Assembly: GCA_023250155.1 (NCBI GenBank)
Contig: JAHFBG010000004.1
Span: 62,001-126,000, forward strand
From: Candidatus Melainabacteria bacterium
GTDB taxonomy: Bacteria > Cyanobacteriota > Vampirovibrionia > 2-02-FULL-35-15
Length of the DNA: 64,000 nucleotides
Direction of reading: 5' to 3'
Below the pieces are notes generated by a model that saw nothing but the letters and a program-made list of their open reading frames with translations, did not search any database and was not told where the DNA came from. The translations under genes were made by a program, and so were the position numbers. Below, piece by piece: positions 29,036 to 37,285 of this stretch (position 1 is its first letter; every line of letters starts with the position of its first letter).

Positions 29036-29173
29036 AATATTCCTTCTCTAATTAAACTTATAATATTTTATTCTATGTTTTAAGGTTTGAGTTTTATATG
29101 GTTTATAAGTTATGATGTCTTAATCTTAGCTATACGCTATTTTTGTTTTTTCTATCTACTGAATGCTTTTGTG

Positions 29174-29374
29174 TCAACTTAAGCATTATCAGTGTAAGAC
29201 TCACCTGCCAAGCGCAGGAGCTTGACAGCCCGAGGGAACCTCTTAATGATTTTTGCTCTAAAGTCTTGATAATGCAAGTACAACACAACTTACGAATTAA
29301 ATCTGTCAAGAACCCCGATGGCTTTGGAAAGCTCCAAGCTAGCAGGGTGAGTCGAGACAATATGCTTAAGTTGA
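29174..29374. ncRNA. Candidate structured RNA or long-arm inverted repeat between nfu and fur
   Basis: The 366-bp gap has no credible gene but a strong structure. TCAACTTAAGCAT (29174-29186) pairs perfectly with ATGCTTAAGTTGA (29362-29374). After an internal loop, GACTCACCTGC (29198-29208) pairs with GCAGGGTGAGTC (29342-29353) with one bulge. Inside, GGAGCTT pairs with AAGCTCC and CTTGACAG with CTGTCAAG, and small hairpins such as GAGGGAACCTC occur. The region is clearly richer in G+C than its surroundings. A rod of about 200 nt recalls 6S RNA, but no run of Ts follows on either strand, and a MITE with long arms is the alternative. Strand undecided. Confidence 0.5.
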
Positions 29375-29388
29375 TAGGTATGCTGCGC

Positions 29389-29394
29389 TATAAT
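29389..29394 (+). promoter_or_regulatory. -10 box of fur, 7 nt from the start codon
   Basis: TATAAT followed by AAACCCC and then the ATG at 29402. A weak -35 (TTAAGT) is 17 bp upstream, inside the right arm of the structured element. Initiation would fall at or next to the A of ATG, giving a leaderless fur mRNA. The overlap with the structured element may link their expression. Confidence 0.6.
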
Positions 29395-29401
29395 AAACCC
29401 C

Positions 29402-29866
29402 ATGTCAGTTGATTCCAGAGCAGAAAATGTTTTTAAAAACTTAAGAAGTAAGGGACTTCGTGTAACTCCTCAAAGAGAAAAAATCCTTCAGATTTTTATG
29501 GAGTTAAAAGAAGGAACACATCTATCAGCAGAAGATTTATTTAAACTTCTTGCAAAGAACAATGAAAATATAAGTCTTGCCACTACATATAGAACTCTAA
29601 AACTTTTGTCGCAGTTTGGATATTTAAGAGAACTTGATTTTGCAGAAGGTCATAAACATTATGAATTAAATAAAGACAAAAAACCTCACCACCATGTTAT
29701 TTGTCTAAACTGCAATAAGACCATGGAATTTGAAGATGATTTAGTAAACCAAGTGGGTTATAGAATAGCTGAAGAGCTTGGTGTAGAAATAGTAGATATT
29801 CAGTTTAAGATTTATGCTATCTGTCCAGGACAGCATGATGATGAAAGTAGAACTCATAGGGCATAG
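29402..29866 (+). CDS. fur: Fur-family metal-dependent regulator
   Basis: 154 residues: winged helix (RVTPQREKILQIF, SLATTYRTLKLLSQFG recognition helix), the regulatory metal cluster HHHVICLNCNKTMEF with the first CxxC zinc pair, and a C-terminal domain. The second CxxC of E. coli Fur is missing (only AICPGQHDDE). It could be Fur, PerR or Zur; adjacency to nfu favours iron. No Shine-Dalgarno; see the -10 box 7 nt upstream. It converges with herA with no gap. Confidence 0.88.
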   Translation: MSVDSRAENVFKNLRSKGLRVTPQREKILQIFMELKEGTHLSAEDLFKLLAKNNENISLATTYRTLKLLSQFGYLRELDFAEGHKHYELNKDKKPHHHVICLNCNKTMEFEDDLVNQVGYRIAEELGVEIVDIQFKIYAICPGQHDDESRTHRA

Positions 29867-31489
29867 TTATAACTCACTAGCAGCTAATTCACCACGTTTT
29901 ATAATTTCTTCTTTTGATAATTTTTCTTCTTGTGAAACAGATTTATAAAAATCATTATCATATCTGCGAGATCTTACTACAATTGGCATGGGCATTGCAT
30001 AGCCAAATATTAATACTTCTTGTTTTGGATTTAATTGTGAAAGAATAGTTTTTAAATTATTGGTTCCTGACTCACCTACGAAAACGGCATTAATATCATT
30101 TTCATCATTTAACAAAAGTGTAGCTCTTGTACCAATCTGTGAAAGTACCTCACTATCAATGCTTGATGGGCGTTGATCAATAATTAATAAAGTAACGTTA
30201 TACTTTCTAAGCTCACGGGCTATAGTACCAAACGTGCTAAATTTTGCTACTTGTGAAGATAAAAACTTATGTGCTTCTTCAATAGTTATAACTAATCTTT
30301 TTGGCTGTTGACGTTTGCTTTTATCAAGCATGTATTGTTCCATTAGGTCTACATAGGCACTATGAATATGCCTAGTTATAATGTTTGCAGCTAAAATATA
30401 ACTTTTTAAATTGTTTAATCGTCCAAATTGAAGAACAACGCTTTTTCCATTTGTTAAAAAGTTTAAAATTTTCTTTAGTCCATCATAAGTAGTGATAGGC
30501 TTTAAGTACTTTACTGAATCTACAAGGGTATTTAGTTTTCTTTGAAGAGCTGAAATAGAACCAACATTTGCACCACTTTCCTGACAAAAGGATTCAATTT
30601 CTCCTATTGTCATTGTACAGATTTTTGAAAACCAGTTTTTATCATATATACGTTGAATCATTCTTGCATGATCAATTGCAGCATCTGAAAGTCCTAATTC
30701 CCCTCTTAATAGTTCAATATCTTCTATGTCGACTTGGTTGTAGCAAATAGAGAGATCAATAGCGTCCTTAAATGTATAACTTTTGTTTTCAGGGTCTAAC
30801 GTGAAAACTTCTACTTTATCGTTAAATAATTGCTTTAAGCCTTTTGCTGCTTTTAATTCTTCATTTGTACCCTGCCAGCCATATTCATTGTGCATATCAA
30901 AAACCAATACACTTGCCATATCTTTTTTTAAGATGCCAGATAAAAGAATCCTGCTTAAAAAAGATTTTCCAGTACCTGATTTTCCAAATACAGCATTTGA
31001 TCTTTGTACAAACTTATCTAAATTGAGACAAAGTGGTATGTCCATTTCAGCTGGATATCCAATATGGAAATTATTATTTGTTTTACTTTCCACACCAAAA
31101 ATTTGCTCTAAATCTGCTTCTGTGGCTTCATACACGCTGGAAAAATGTGGTGGTATTGTTTTTACTTTAGGAATAGCATCATCATCAAAAATTTGATTAT
31201 CTTTTGAGACCATTAGATATGGAGTTAAGTGTACTATTTCATATACGGAAGTACCTTTTAATACTTCTTTTATAAAAGTGTCATTAGGTTCAGGAATATA
31301 ATTAAGAAGTTTTTCATTATTTCGTTCTAGAAAGATATCAGTAACCATTGAAAAATATTTTATTTTTTCACCTTCAATAATTACAAATTTACCAATTCTT
31401 AAGTCTTCTACATTGTAAGTATTAGAGAGCTTTAATAAAAGTCCTTTTGTGAAAGAACCTGAGATTATTTGTCCTATTAATGCTCTCAT
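29867..31489 (-). CDS. herA: HerA-like hexameric DNA-pumping ATPase
   Basis: 540 residues. N-terminal HAS-barrel-like beta domain (about 1-110), then an FtsK/HerA-type RecA core with Walker A FGKSGTGKSFLSR, Walker B RLVITIEEAHKFLS, and the sensor region LLIIDQRPSSID. HerA works with the NurA nuclease in DNA-end resection in archaea, or with Sir2-like or other nucleases in some bacterial defence loci. No NurA or other nuclease is adjacent; the neighbour upstream is the PxpA-like gene. The role is therefore open. Confidence 0.88.
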   Translation of the reverse strand: MRALIGQIISGSFTKGLLLKLSNTYNVEDLRIGKFVIIEGEKIKYFSMVTDIFLERNNEKLLNYIPEPNDTFIKEVLKGTSVYEIVHLTPYLMVSKDNQIFDDDAIPKVKTIPPHFSSVYEATEADLEQIFGVESKTNNNFHIGYPAEMDIPLCLNLDKFVQRSNAVFGKSGTGKSFLSRILLSGILKKDMASVLVFDMHNEYGWQGTNEELKAAKGLKQLFNDKVEVFTLDPENKSYTFKDAIDLSICYNQVDIEDIELLRGELGLSDAAIDHARMIQRIYDKNWFSKICTMTIGEIESFCQESGANVGSISALQRKLNTLVDSVKYLKPITTYDGLKKILNFLTNGKSVVLQFGRLNNLKSYILAANIITRHIHSAYVDLMEQYMLDKSKRQQPKRLVITIEEAHKFLSSQVAKFSTFGTIARELRKYNVTLLIIDQRPSSIDSEVLSQIGTRATLLLNDENDINAVFVGESGTNNLKTILSQLNPKQEVLIFGYAMPMPIVVRSRRYDNDFYKSVSQEEKLSKEEIIKRGELAASEL

Positions 31490-31498
31490 TATCTTAAA

Positions 31499-32377
31499 TT
31501 AATTATATTCGCCTAAGTCAGCAATATATTTGTCATATTTATCAAGATGTAATGGCTTTGGATCTGTGATTAAAGCTCTTACTGTTCTTGCTAATTCTAC
31601 TGATTCTACAGTGTCTGATGGAACATGGATAGTATCAGCATTTAATGAAATCCTACTTTTATCTTCACAGGTTATTCTGCCTGTTTGAATAACTTCTCTG
31701 GCTCGTTTGGCTGATTGTTCTATAAAGTTTTTTCCATCAATAGAAGTGCTAAATGGAAGTATTGTCCCATCTCTTCTATACCTTCTTACGATTTGTACTT
31801 CTTGTCCTGCTTTAATGTTTGCATTAGAACAAGCATTGTATAAGATTTGGCTGCTTAGCCCTACTAATGTGATCCATTTACTAAACTCTGCAACTGCTTT
31901 TGCTACAGTCTCAGCTATTAAAAGATCTGTGTAAACTTGTCTGTATAAAAATCCATGTGCTCTGACATGCCTTATATCAAAACCTTTTGCATGAGCAAGT
32001 GCATGTAAAGCACCTAATTGATAAAGAACCATGGCTCTTAACTCATCTACATCAAAATAAATTTCTCTTTCACCATTACCGAGTAAATCAGGATATCCAA
32101 TCAATGCACCAATGCTTACGTTGTGATTTCGAGCAAGATCAATAACTTTTGCAATTGTCAATGGATCTCCAGCATGCATACCACAGGCAATATTGATAGA
32201 TGTTACATAAGGAACAATACTTTCTTCATAATGATTTTTATAAATGCCAAGACTTTGACCTATGTCACAGTTTATATCTAAGTGCATTTTTGGTGGAGTA
32301 GGTACTGGTCTTCTTTGTACTACTCTTCCTTGAACTCTTCCTCTTTGATTAGGTCTTCTTGGTTGTTGTGGTCTCAT
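31499..32377 (-). CDS. LamB/YcsF (PxpA)-family protein with Arg-rich N-terminal tail
   Basis: 292 residues. From residue 31 it follows the 5-oxoprolinase subunit A family: HLDINCDIGQSLG, SINIACGMHAGDP, VRAHGFLYRQ and a conserved C-terminal HVPSDT. PxpA with PxpB and PxpC cleaves 5-oxoproline to glutamate, but neither partner is in the window, and the usual KPHGALYN reads RAHGFLYRQ. The first 30 residues (PRRPNQRGRVQGRVVQRRP) are strongly basic and Pro-rich, absent from the typical enzyme, and could bind nucleic acid. The gene lies 9 nt before herA, so the two may be cotranscribed. Confidence 0.78.
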   Translation of the reverse strand: MRPQQPRRPNQRGRVQGRVVQRRPVPTPPKMHLDINCDIGQSLGIYKNHYEESIVPYVTSINIACGMHAGDPLTIAKVIDLARNHNVSIGALIGYPDLLGNGEREIYFDVDELRAMVLYQLGALHALAHAKGFDIRHVRAHGFLYRQVYTDLLIAETVAKAVAEFSKWITLVGLSSQILYNACSNANIKAGQEVQIVRRYRRDGTILPFSTSIDGKNFIEQSAKRAREVIQTGRITCEDKSRISLNADTIHVPSDTVESVELARTVRALITDPKPLHLDKYDKYIADLGEYN

Positions 32378-32414
32378 TTTATACCTACCTTATATTTAGT
32401 CTTTTCATTTATTC

Positions 32415-33374
32415 TTACTTTACTGCAACTTTATCATGTAGTTTTTCTAGATATCCAAGAGCAATTGTTGCTGCTAGTGAACCATCAGATGCTGCTGTTA
32501 CTGCTTGTTTAAGAGGAGTTTCTCTTACATCACCAGCTGCATAAACTCCTGGTACATTTGTTTCCATTTTTTCATTTGTAATGATTTTACTTCCTTCATC
32601 CATTTTAACTTTGTTTTTAAAAAGTTGAGTATTTGGATCTAAGCCAACATAGATAAAAACTCCATCACAAATAAAATCTTTTTCTTCATTTTTAATAAGG
32701 TCTTGTAGTTTTACAGAGGTTACATTACCTCCATTTCCTTTTATTTCATTTACAGTAGTATTCCAAATCACACTAATCTTTGGGTTTCTAAAAGCTCTAT
32801 CTTGAATTATTTTTTCTGCTCTAAATTTGTCTCTTCTATGGATTATGGTAACCTTGCTTGCAAACTTGGTAAGAAAAGTCCCTTCTTCAACAGCAGAATC
32901 ACCGCCACCTACTACTACTAATTCTTTTTCTTTAAAAAAGGCTCCGTCACAAACAGCACAATAGCTAACGCCTTTTCCTGAGTATTCTTTTTCACCAGAG
33001 ACATTCAACTTTCTATATTCTGAACCGGTAGCAATAATAACTGCTTTTGCTGTATAAATACCTTTATCAGTTTCAATTACTTTTGTTTCTTTGCTAAGTT
33101 CAACATTTGTAATATCACAATTATTCACTATTTCACAGCCAAATCTTAAAGTCTGTTTTTCCATTGCTTGTGCAATAGCTGGACCTGTCATATGATCCAT
33201 TCCAGGATAATTTTCAACATCAAGTGTATTGTTTAATTGACCGCCTGGGATTAGTTTTTCTAAAATAACAGTTTTCATGTTTCCACGAGCAGCATAAAGC
33301 CCAGCAGCTAGTCCTGCTGGCCCTCCACCAATAATCACAATGTCATATTCTTTTTGTTTGTTGCTGTTGGTCAT
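32415..33374 (-). CDS. trxB: Thioredoxin reductase
   Basis: 319 residues; NADPH-dependent FAD flavoprotein. FAD-binding GGGPAGLAAGLYAARG at the start, the redox-active CAVC (near residues 138-141), the NADPH-binding GGGDSAVEEG, and the C-terminal GVYAAGDVRETPLKQ. Normal length. Upstream (33447-33611) sits a MITE-like element, which may carry or disturb its promoter. Confidence 0.97.
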   Translation of the reverse strand: MTNSNKQKEYDIVIIGGGPAGLAAGLYAARGNMKTVILEKLIPGGQLNNTLDVENYPGMDHMTGPAIAQAMEKQTLRFGCEIVNNCDITNVELSKETKVIETDKGIYTAKAVIIATGSEYRKLNVSGEKEYSGKGVSYCAVCDGAFFKEKELVVVGGGDSAVEEGTFLTKFASKVTIIHRRDKFRAEKIIQDRAFRNPKISVIWNTTVNEIKGNGGNVTSVKLQDLIKNEEKDFICDGVFIYVGLDPNTQLFKNKVKMDEGSKIITNEKMETNVPGVYAAGDVRETPLKQAVTAASDGSLAATIALGYLEKLHDKVAVK

Positions 33375-33446
33375 TTTATAGATTTAAAGGTTTATCGCTT
33401 ATTTATCTTATCTTATGTCTTAGGAATCAGTAGTTAATATTATTTA

Positions 33447-33611
33447 GTTATTACTTAGTTAGCGTCATATCTCTAAGTAAACGACTTATTAAAGTAAGAT
33501 TTTATCCAATTTATTCGGTAAAATCTGTAAGGTGTTATAAATGGTAAACCAGAAGCACTATGGAAAGCTGATTTTGGGAGCGCAGCGAAAAAATCAGCGG
33601 TAGGTAGAAAC
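33447..33611 (+). mobile_element. MITE-like element, 165-bp copy
   Basis: Begins GTTATTACTTAGTTAGC and ends GCGGTAGGTAGAAAC. The flanks ATTATTTA and ATTACTTT agree at 6 of 8 bases. Hairpin 1 (33498-33525) has GATTTTA and TAAAATC arms around the ATTTATTC loop. Hairpin 2 pairs GCTGATTTT (33567-33575) with AAAATCAGC (33590-33598). The 59.7-kb copy has GCCGGTTTT with AAAACCGGC at the same place, two compensated changes. It fills the trxB/DUF58 gap and ends 1 nt before the DUF58 stop codon. Confidence 0.85.
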
Positions 33612-33612
33612 A

Positions 33613-34479
33613 TTACTTTAAATCATTTATATCTACTATAAAATGACTTACCCCAATTGATTTAAGATATTTATTAAGTTTATCCTGCTTTTGTTTTACT
33701 AATGTTCTGTATGTTTCCTGAAGAGCTTTATTATCAGTATTAACAGTACAGAGTTTTTTTGTTTCAGGATCAATTAGAGTCAGGTATCCAGATTTAGGTA
33801 ATATAAAATCTAAAGGATCATATATTTGAAATGAATAAAGATTTTGTTTTTTAACCATTTCATAGATGTTTTTCTCCCATCCAGCTAGATTTATAAAATC
33901 ACTAATTAGAAATATTAATCCTTTTTTTTGAAAGTATTGCTTAGTAAGTTCTAAAGCTTGTGCCAAGTTAGTATGATTAGTAGAGTTAGTTATTTTAGTG
34001 CTTATGTTGTTATAAACATGCATAAGGGATTGAAACATAAGATTAGATTGGGATTTTGACATAGACAAAGGAAAGTGTCCTCTTATATCACTGTCAAAAA
34101 ATAATCCACCAACTTTTTCACTAAAGCTACTACTTAGATTTAACAAATAGGCTACAAGATTTATAAAAGGTTCAAGTTTATTTCCACAAAACATTGAATT
34201 GCTAATGTCAATAAGAAAAAAAGTAGTAACTTCTTTTTCAGCATAATATTCCTTCGTATGTAAAATACCTGTTTTTGCAGTGGTAGACCAACTAATATGC
34301 CTTAAATCGTCTCCCATTTTATACTCTCTAATTTCATTAAAATCAAATCCAATGCCAGTTTTAGAGCTACGAAATGAACCACATAACAAGGCATCAATTT
34401 TTTTTAGCTTTGGATTTTCAAAATTGATTTGTCTTAAGAAATCTTTTAGGGAGTATTCTTCATTAGATTTTGTAATCAT
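33613..34479 (-). CDS. DUF58 domain protein
   Basis: 288 residues with the DUF58 signature YKMGDDLRHISWSTTAKTG and a following von Willebrand A-like segment with a MIDAS-type motif, FLIDISNSM. Such proteins usually pair with a MoxR AAA ATPase and membrane VWA proteins in complex maturation, but none is in this window. It overlaps nothing and is 1 nt from the acyl-CoA dehydrogenase gene on the same strand. Confidence 0.88.
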   Translation of the reverse strand: MITKSNEEYSLKDFLRQINFENPKLKKIDALLCGSFRSSKTGIGFDFNEIREYKMGDDLRHISWSTTAKTGILHTKEYYAEKEVTTFFLIDISNSMFCGNKLEPFINLVAYLLNLSSSFSEKVGGLFFDSDIRGHFPLSMSKSQSNLMFQSLMHVYNNISTKITNSTNHTNLAQALELTKQYFQKKGLIFLISDFINLAGWEKNIYEMVKKQNLYSFQIYDPLDFILPKSGYLTLIDPETKKLCTVNTDNKALQETYRTLVKQKQDKLNKYLKSIGVSHFIVDINDLK

Positions 34480-34480
34480 T

Positions 34481-35572
34481 TTATTGAAAGAGTTCTTTTG
34501 AAATTACAAGCTTTTGAATTTCATTTGTACCTTCATATATTTCCAAAACCTTTGAATCTCTATAAGCTTGTGCTACATAAGATGACTCAAGTAAGCCAGA
34601 GCCGCCTAAAATTTGAACTGCATTGCTAGAGTGTTTTTGAGCAGCATTTGTAGAGAAATATTTTGCCATGCTTCCTAGCTTATTGACTTCATTTGGACTA
34701 TTTTCTTTTGCCCAAACTGCTTTATAGAGAAGGAGTCTAGCAGCATCAAGATCTTTTGTCATGTCAGCAATATACCACTGAATGGCCTGATATTCAGAAA
34801 TAGATTTTCCAAACTGGTTTCTTTTAGTGCTATGTTTAATACATTCATTTAGAATTCCATCAAGTAAACCTACTGCTTGAGCTGCACAATAAATCCTTCC
34901 AATACTAATAGCACTAAGAGCAATTTTTATTCCATCTCCAATATTCCCTACTTGATTTTCTTCACTTATCTCAAGATCTTTTATTAATATTTCGTTTGAA
35001 GGTGTGATTTTAACACCAAGTTTTGGCGTGTCTTTTAACACCTGGATGTTATTAGAATTTGTAGGAATTACAAAACAAGTGACACCTGTTTTATCTTTAT
35101 AAGATTTAGTCTGAGCAAAAGTAATTATAAAATCACATATTGAACCATTGCTTGCCCAAATTTTATGCCCGTTGATGAGCCACATGGTATCTTTTTTCTG
35201 AGCAGTAGTTTCTATCATGGTTACGTCAGAACCTGCATTAGGTTCTGTAAGAGAAAAACAACTAATGTTTTCACCTGTATAGAGCTTGTCTAAATAGCTT
35301 GATTTAATATCATTATCTCCAAAAGCTTTAATGATTTCAGTACATGCAAACTCAGTTAAAAGGAATAAACCAATTCCAGGATTCTGCTTGCATAAGGCTT
35401 CAGTAAGTAAGATATTTTTTAGCAAAGAATTGCCTGGGCTGATAAAAGAATCTTTGTATAGTGATTTCCATAAGTCTCTTAAATTGATTTCTTTATTAGT
35501 AAAATAATCTTTTATAAAATCATTGACTTTTGATTTAAATGTTTTACTTTCTTCTTCAAGTAAGACTTGCAT
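34481..35572 (-). CDS. Acyl-CoA dehydrogenase
   Basis: 363 residues; FAD-dependent alpha,beta-dehydrogenation of an acyl-CoA. Family motifs CFSLTEPNAGSD, ASNGSICDF and the C-terminal VLEIYEGTNEIQ, whose Glu is the usual catalytic base. Slightly shorter than the typical 380 residues, mainly at the N-terminus. No electron-transfer flavoprotein or other beta-oxidation gene is nearby, so the substrate is unknown. Confidence 0.92.
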   Translation of the reverse strand: MQVLLEEESKTFKSKVNDFIKDYFTNKEINLRDLWKSLYKDSFISPGNSLLKNILLTEALCKQNPGIGLFLLTEFACTEIIKAFGDNDIKSSYLDKLYTGENISCFSLTEPNAGSDVTMIETTAQKKDTMWLINGHKIWASNGSICDFIITFAQTKSYKDKTGVTCFVIPTNSNNIQVLKDTPKLGVKITPSNEILIKDLEISEENQVGNIGDGIKIALSAISIGRIYCAAQAVGLLDGILNECIKHSTKRNQFGKSISEYQAIQWYIADMTKDLDAARLLLYKAVWAKENSPNEVNKLGSMAKYFSTNAAQKHSSNAVQILGGSGLLESSYVAQAYRDSKVLEIYEGTNEIQKLVISKELFQ

Positions 35573-35616
35573 AAGGAAAATTATAATTTATTAGAAGCGT
35601 TAAGTAAATCGCATTA

Positions 35617-35706
35617 TGTCATTGCGAGGAGGCGCTGAAAGAGCTGACGTGGCAATCTAATAACGTTTTGGAGATTGCTTCGTCACTTACGTTCCTCGCA
35701 ATGACA
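35617..35706. repeat. 90-bp palindromic dispersed repeat (TGTCATTGCGAGG ends)
   Basis: Perfect 13-bp inverted ends, TGTCATTGCGAGG and CCTCGCAATGACA, with internal GGCAATCT and AGATTGCTTCGTCAC complementary arms. Elements of this form are, from general knowledge, found in many unrelated bacterial genomes. It separates the acyl-CoA dehydrogenase start from the end of a small orphan gene. Confidence 0.85.
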
Positions 35707-35716
35707 CAAGTCAGTT

Positions 35717-35929
35717 CTAAGAAAGTAGTAATCTTTTTTCTAACTCTTCTGATATTTCATATAGGTCAATTAATAAGTTCCCAGTCAGTGCAAAGTCTTC
35801 GGTTTCAGGATCTATGTATGAGATGTTTTCTTTAACGATAACTAAGTCTTTGAATAAGTCTCTGGTATTGCATTCTTGCCAGCTTTGATATGTTCTCTTT
35901 TGATGATGATGATTAAAGAACTCCCACAT
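35717..35929 (-). CDS. Small orphan protein
   Basis: 70 residues, His-rich start (FFNHHHQKRTYQSW) and an acidic/leucine-rich end (LIDLYEISEELEKRLL). An AAGGA sits 8 nt before the ATG, which supports translation. No family is recognised. The stop codon is about 10 nt from the TGTCATTGCGAGG repeat. Confidence 0.5.
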   Translation of the reverse strand: MWEFFNHHHQKRTYQSWQECNTRDLFKDLVIVKENISYIDPETEDFALTGNLLIDLYEISEELEKRLLLS

Positions 35930-36150
35930 AATTTGTTTCCTTATCTTTTTCTTAACTCATTCCAACCTTAATTGTGTAAAGTTTCTACTTAAAAACCTTT
36001 ATTTAATCTTTTACATACCCAAAATTTCTTAAAAAGTGGTATATATAAAATTAAATAGGTCGATAATAGTAGATAGAGATGATTCAAACTTAAAATAATG
36101 TAATATATTAATTTAAATTAAAGTTCAATAGGGTTTTCCATATTTCAACT

Positions 36151-37233
36151 ATGCCAACATCAGTTTATTTATCAGGTCCTTCCAATCAACCTTTAGTTGA
36201 TCCAAGCTTAGCTATTTCAGCTGATTGGAAAGCATATGCTGCAAGTAAATTTATTCAATCTGGAATTACTGTAGCAAATCCTCTTGATCTTGATATATCA
36301 GGATTTATAAAAAATGTAGATGAATTTGCTTCTAATTCTACTATTAAACATTCTCTAGCATTGATTGACAGAGCTGATTCACTCTTAGCAAATCTATTGC
36401 AGGCGACAGAATCTTCTCCCATGGAAATATTTTATGCACACAGACAGGGAAAACAAGTAGTTGTAGTAGGTAATGAACCATTTAGTCCATGGGTGATGTT
36501 TCATTCTGAAGCACGTTTCGGTAAGCTCAAAGAAGCCCTTGATTATCTTATTCATCAACCATTAGCATTTGATACTATTACGTGGTCTGATCAATTTGAA
36601 TCACATCTAAAACGTAGAGCTGATCAATATCCCCCAGAAGGTGAACATGATTTTGAATACTATGGTGGAACACTTCCTATTTTAGTTTTAGCACCACATG
36701 CCACAGCATACTTTAAAGATGGATCACTATATTTTCCTGAGTCATATACAGGTTCAATGGCTGTTTTATTGCATAAACTAACTGGATGTCACACTTTAAT
36801 TAGTTCTTATTGTACAGCTGCTGATCCTGTTCATTACTTAGGTTCACCATATGTATCTTGTTTAACCCAACTTATAAAAAAGACAGACATAAAATTAGTT
36901 CTTAATCTCCATGGAATAGAAGATTGGAATAGTCCTTATGATTTTTTTATTACAAGCTGGAATAATAGCTCATTAGTTACAAAGACAGAGTATTTAAACC
37001 TTCTTGTTAGTATGTTAAAACTAAAAGACTTTAAAGAAATTGGGTATGATTTCCCAGAAATTACTTCACAGAATACAAAAACAATGAGCCATTTATTGTT
37101 TGAGGATTTTTCTGTACCTACTATTAGGCTTGATATTCATAATAGATACAGACTTCCTAAACTAAACCCTTCTTTATATTCAAGTCTTCATACAGCATTA
37201 GCTCAATTTCTTATGTTAATTGGGTCACATTAG
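36151..37233 (+). CDS. Two-domain protein: nucleoside deoxyribosyltransferase-like plus N-formylglutamate amidohydrolase-like
   Basis: 360 residues. Residues 1-140 resemble nucleoside 2-deoxyribosyltransferase / DUF4406 folds: YLSGPS near the start and the active-site helix SSPMEIFYAHRQGKQVVVVG, where the Glu would be the nucleophile. Residues 170-360 resemble N-formylglutamate amidohydrolases: LVLAPHATAYF, LVLNLHGIED and a late TIRLDIHNRYR. I know no standard family with this pair. A nucleotide- or glycoside-processing role is inference. It has no Shine-Dalgarno and no same-strand neighbour; repeats flank it on both sides. Confidence 0.6.
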   Translation: MPTSVYLSGPSNQPLVDPSLAISADWKAYAASKFIQSGITVANPLDLDISGFIKNVDEFASNSTIKHSLALIDRADSLLANLLQATESSPMEIFYAHRQGKQVVVVGNEPFSPWVMFHSEARFGKLKEALDYLIHQPLAFDTITWSDQFESHLKRRADQYPPEGEHDFEYYGGTLPILVLAPHATAYFKDGSLYFPESYTGSMAVLLHKLTGCHTLISSYCTAADPVHYLGSPYVSCLTQLIKKTDIKLVLNLHGIEDWNSPYDFFITSWNNSSLVTKTEYLNLLVSMLKLKDFKEIGYDFPEITSQNTKTMSHLLFEDFSVPTIRLDIHNRYRLPKLNPSLYSSLHTALAQFLMLIGSH

Positions 37234-37235
37234 AA

Positions 37236-37262
37236 CATAGCGTTTAGCGTATAGGAGGACAA
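37236..37262. repeat. Short AGCGTTT/AGCGTAT heptamer block
   Basis: GAACAT AGCGTTT AGCGTAT AGGAGG directly after the stop of the two-domain gene. Same heptamer family as at 2893-2920 and 37.96-38.09 kb. Confidence 0.65.
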
Positions 37263-37285
37263 GAACGTAGAACAAGGTACAAATT

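Noticed and set aside
29174..29374. Firm call of 6S, tmRNA or RNase P RNA
   Set aside because: I could not match conserved sequence motifs of any of these; only the overall rod shape recalls 6S, so it stays a candidate.
29130..29412. Small open frames (76 and 89 codons) on both strands of the nfu/fur gap
   Set aside because: They overlap the foldback structure, have atypical composition and no ribosome-binding site; the structure explains the region better.
33447..33611. The two-hairpin elements as ANTAR binding sites for the PdtaR-like regulator
   Set aside because: ANTAR targets have short stems with hexaloops of A-N-N-G form close together; these have an 11-nt GATTTATTC loop and large stems, plus transposon-like ends.
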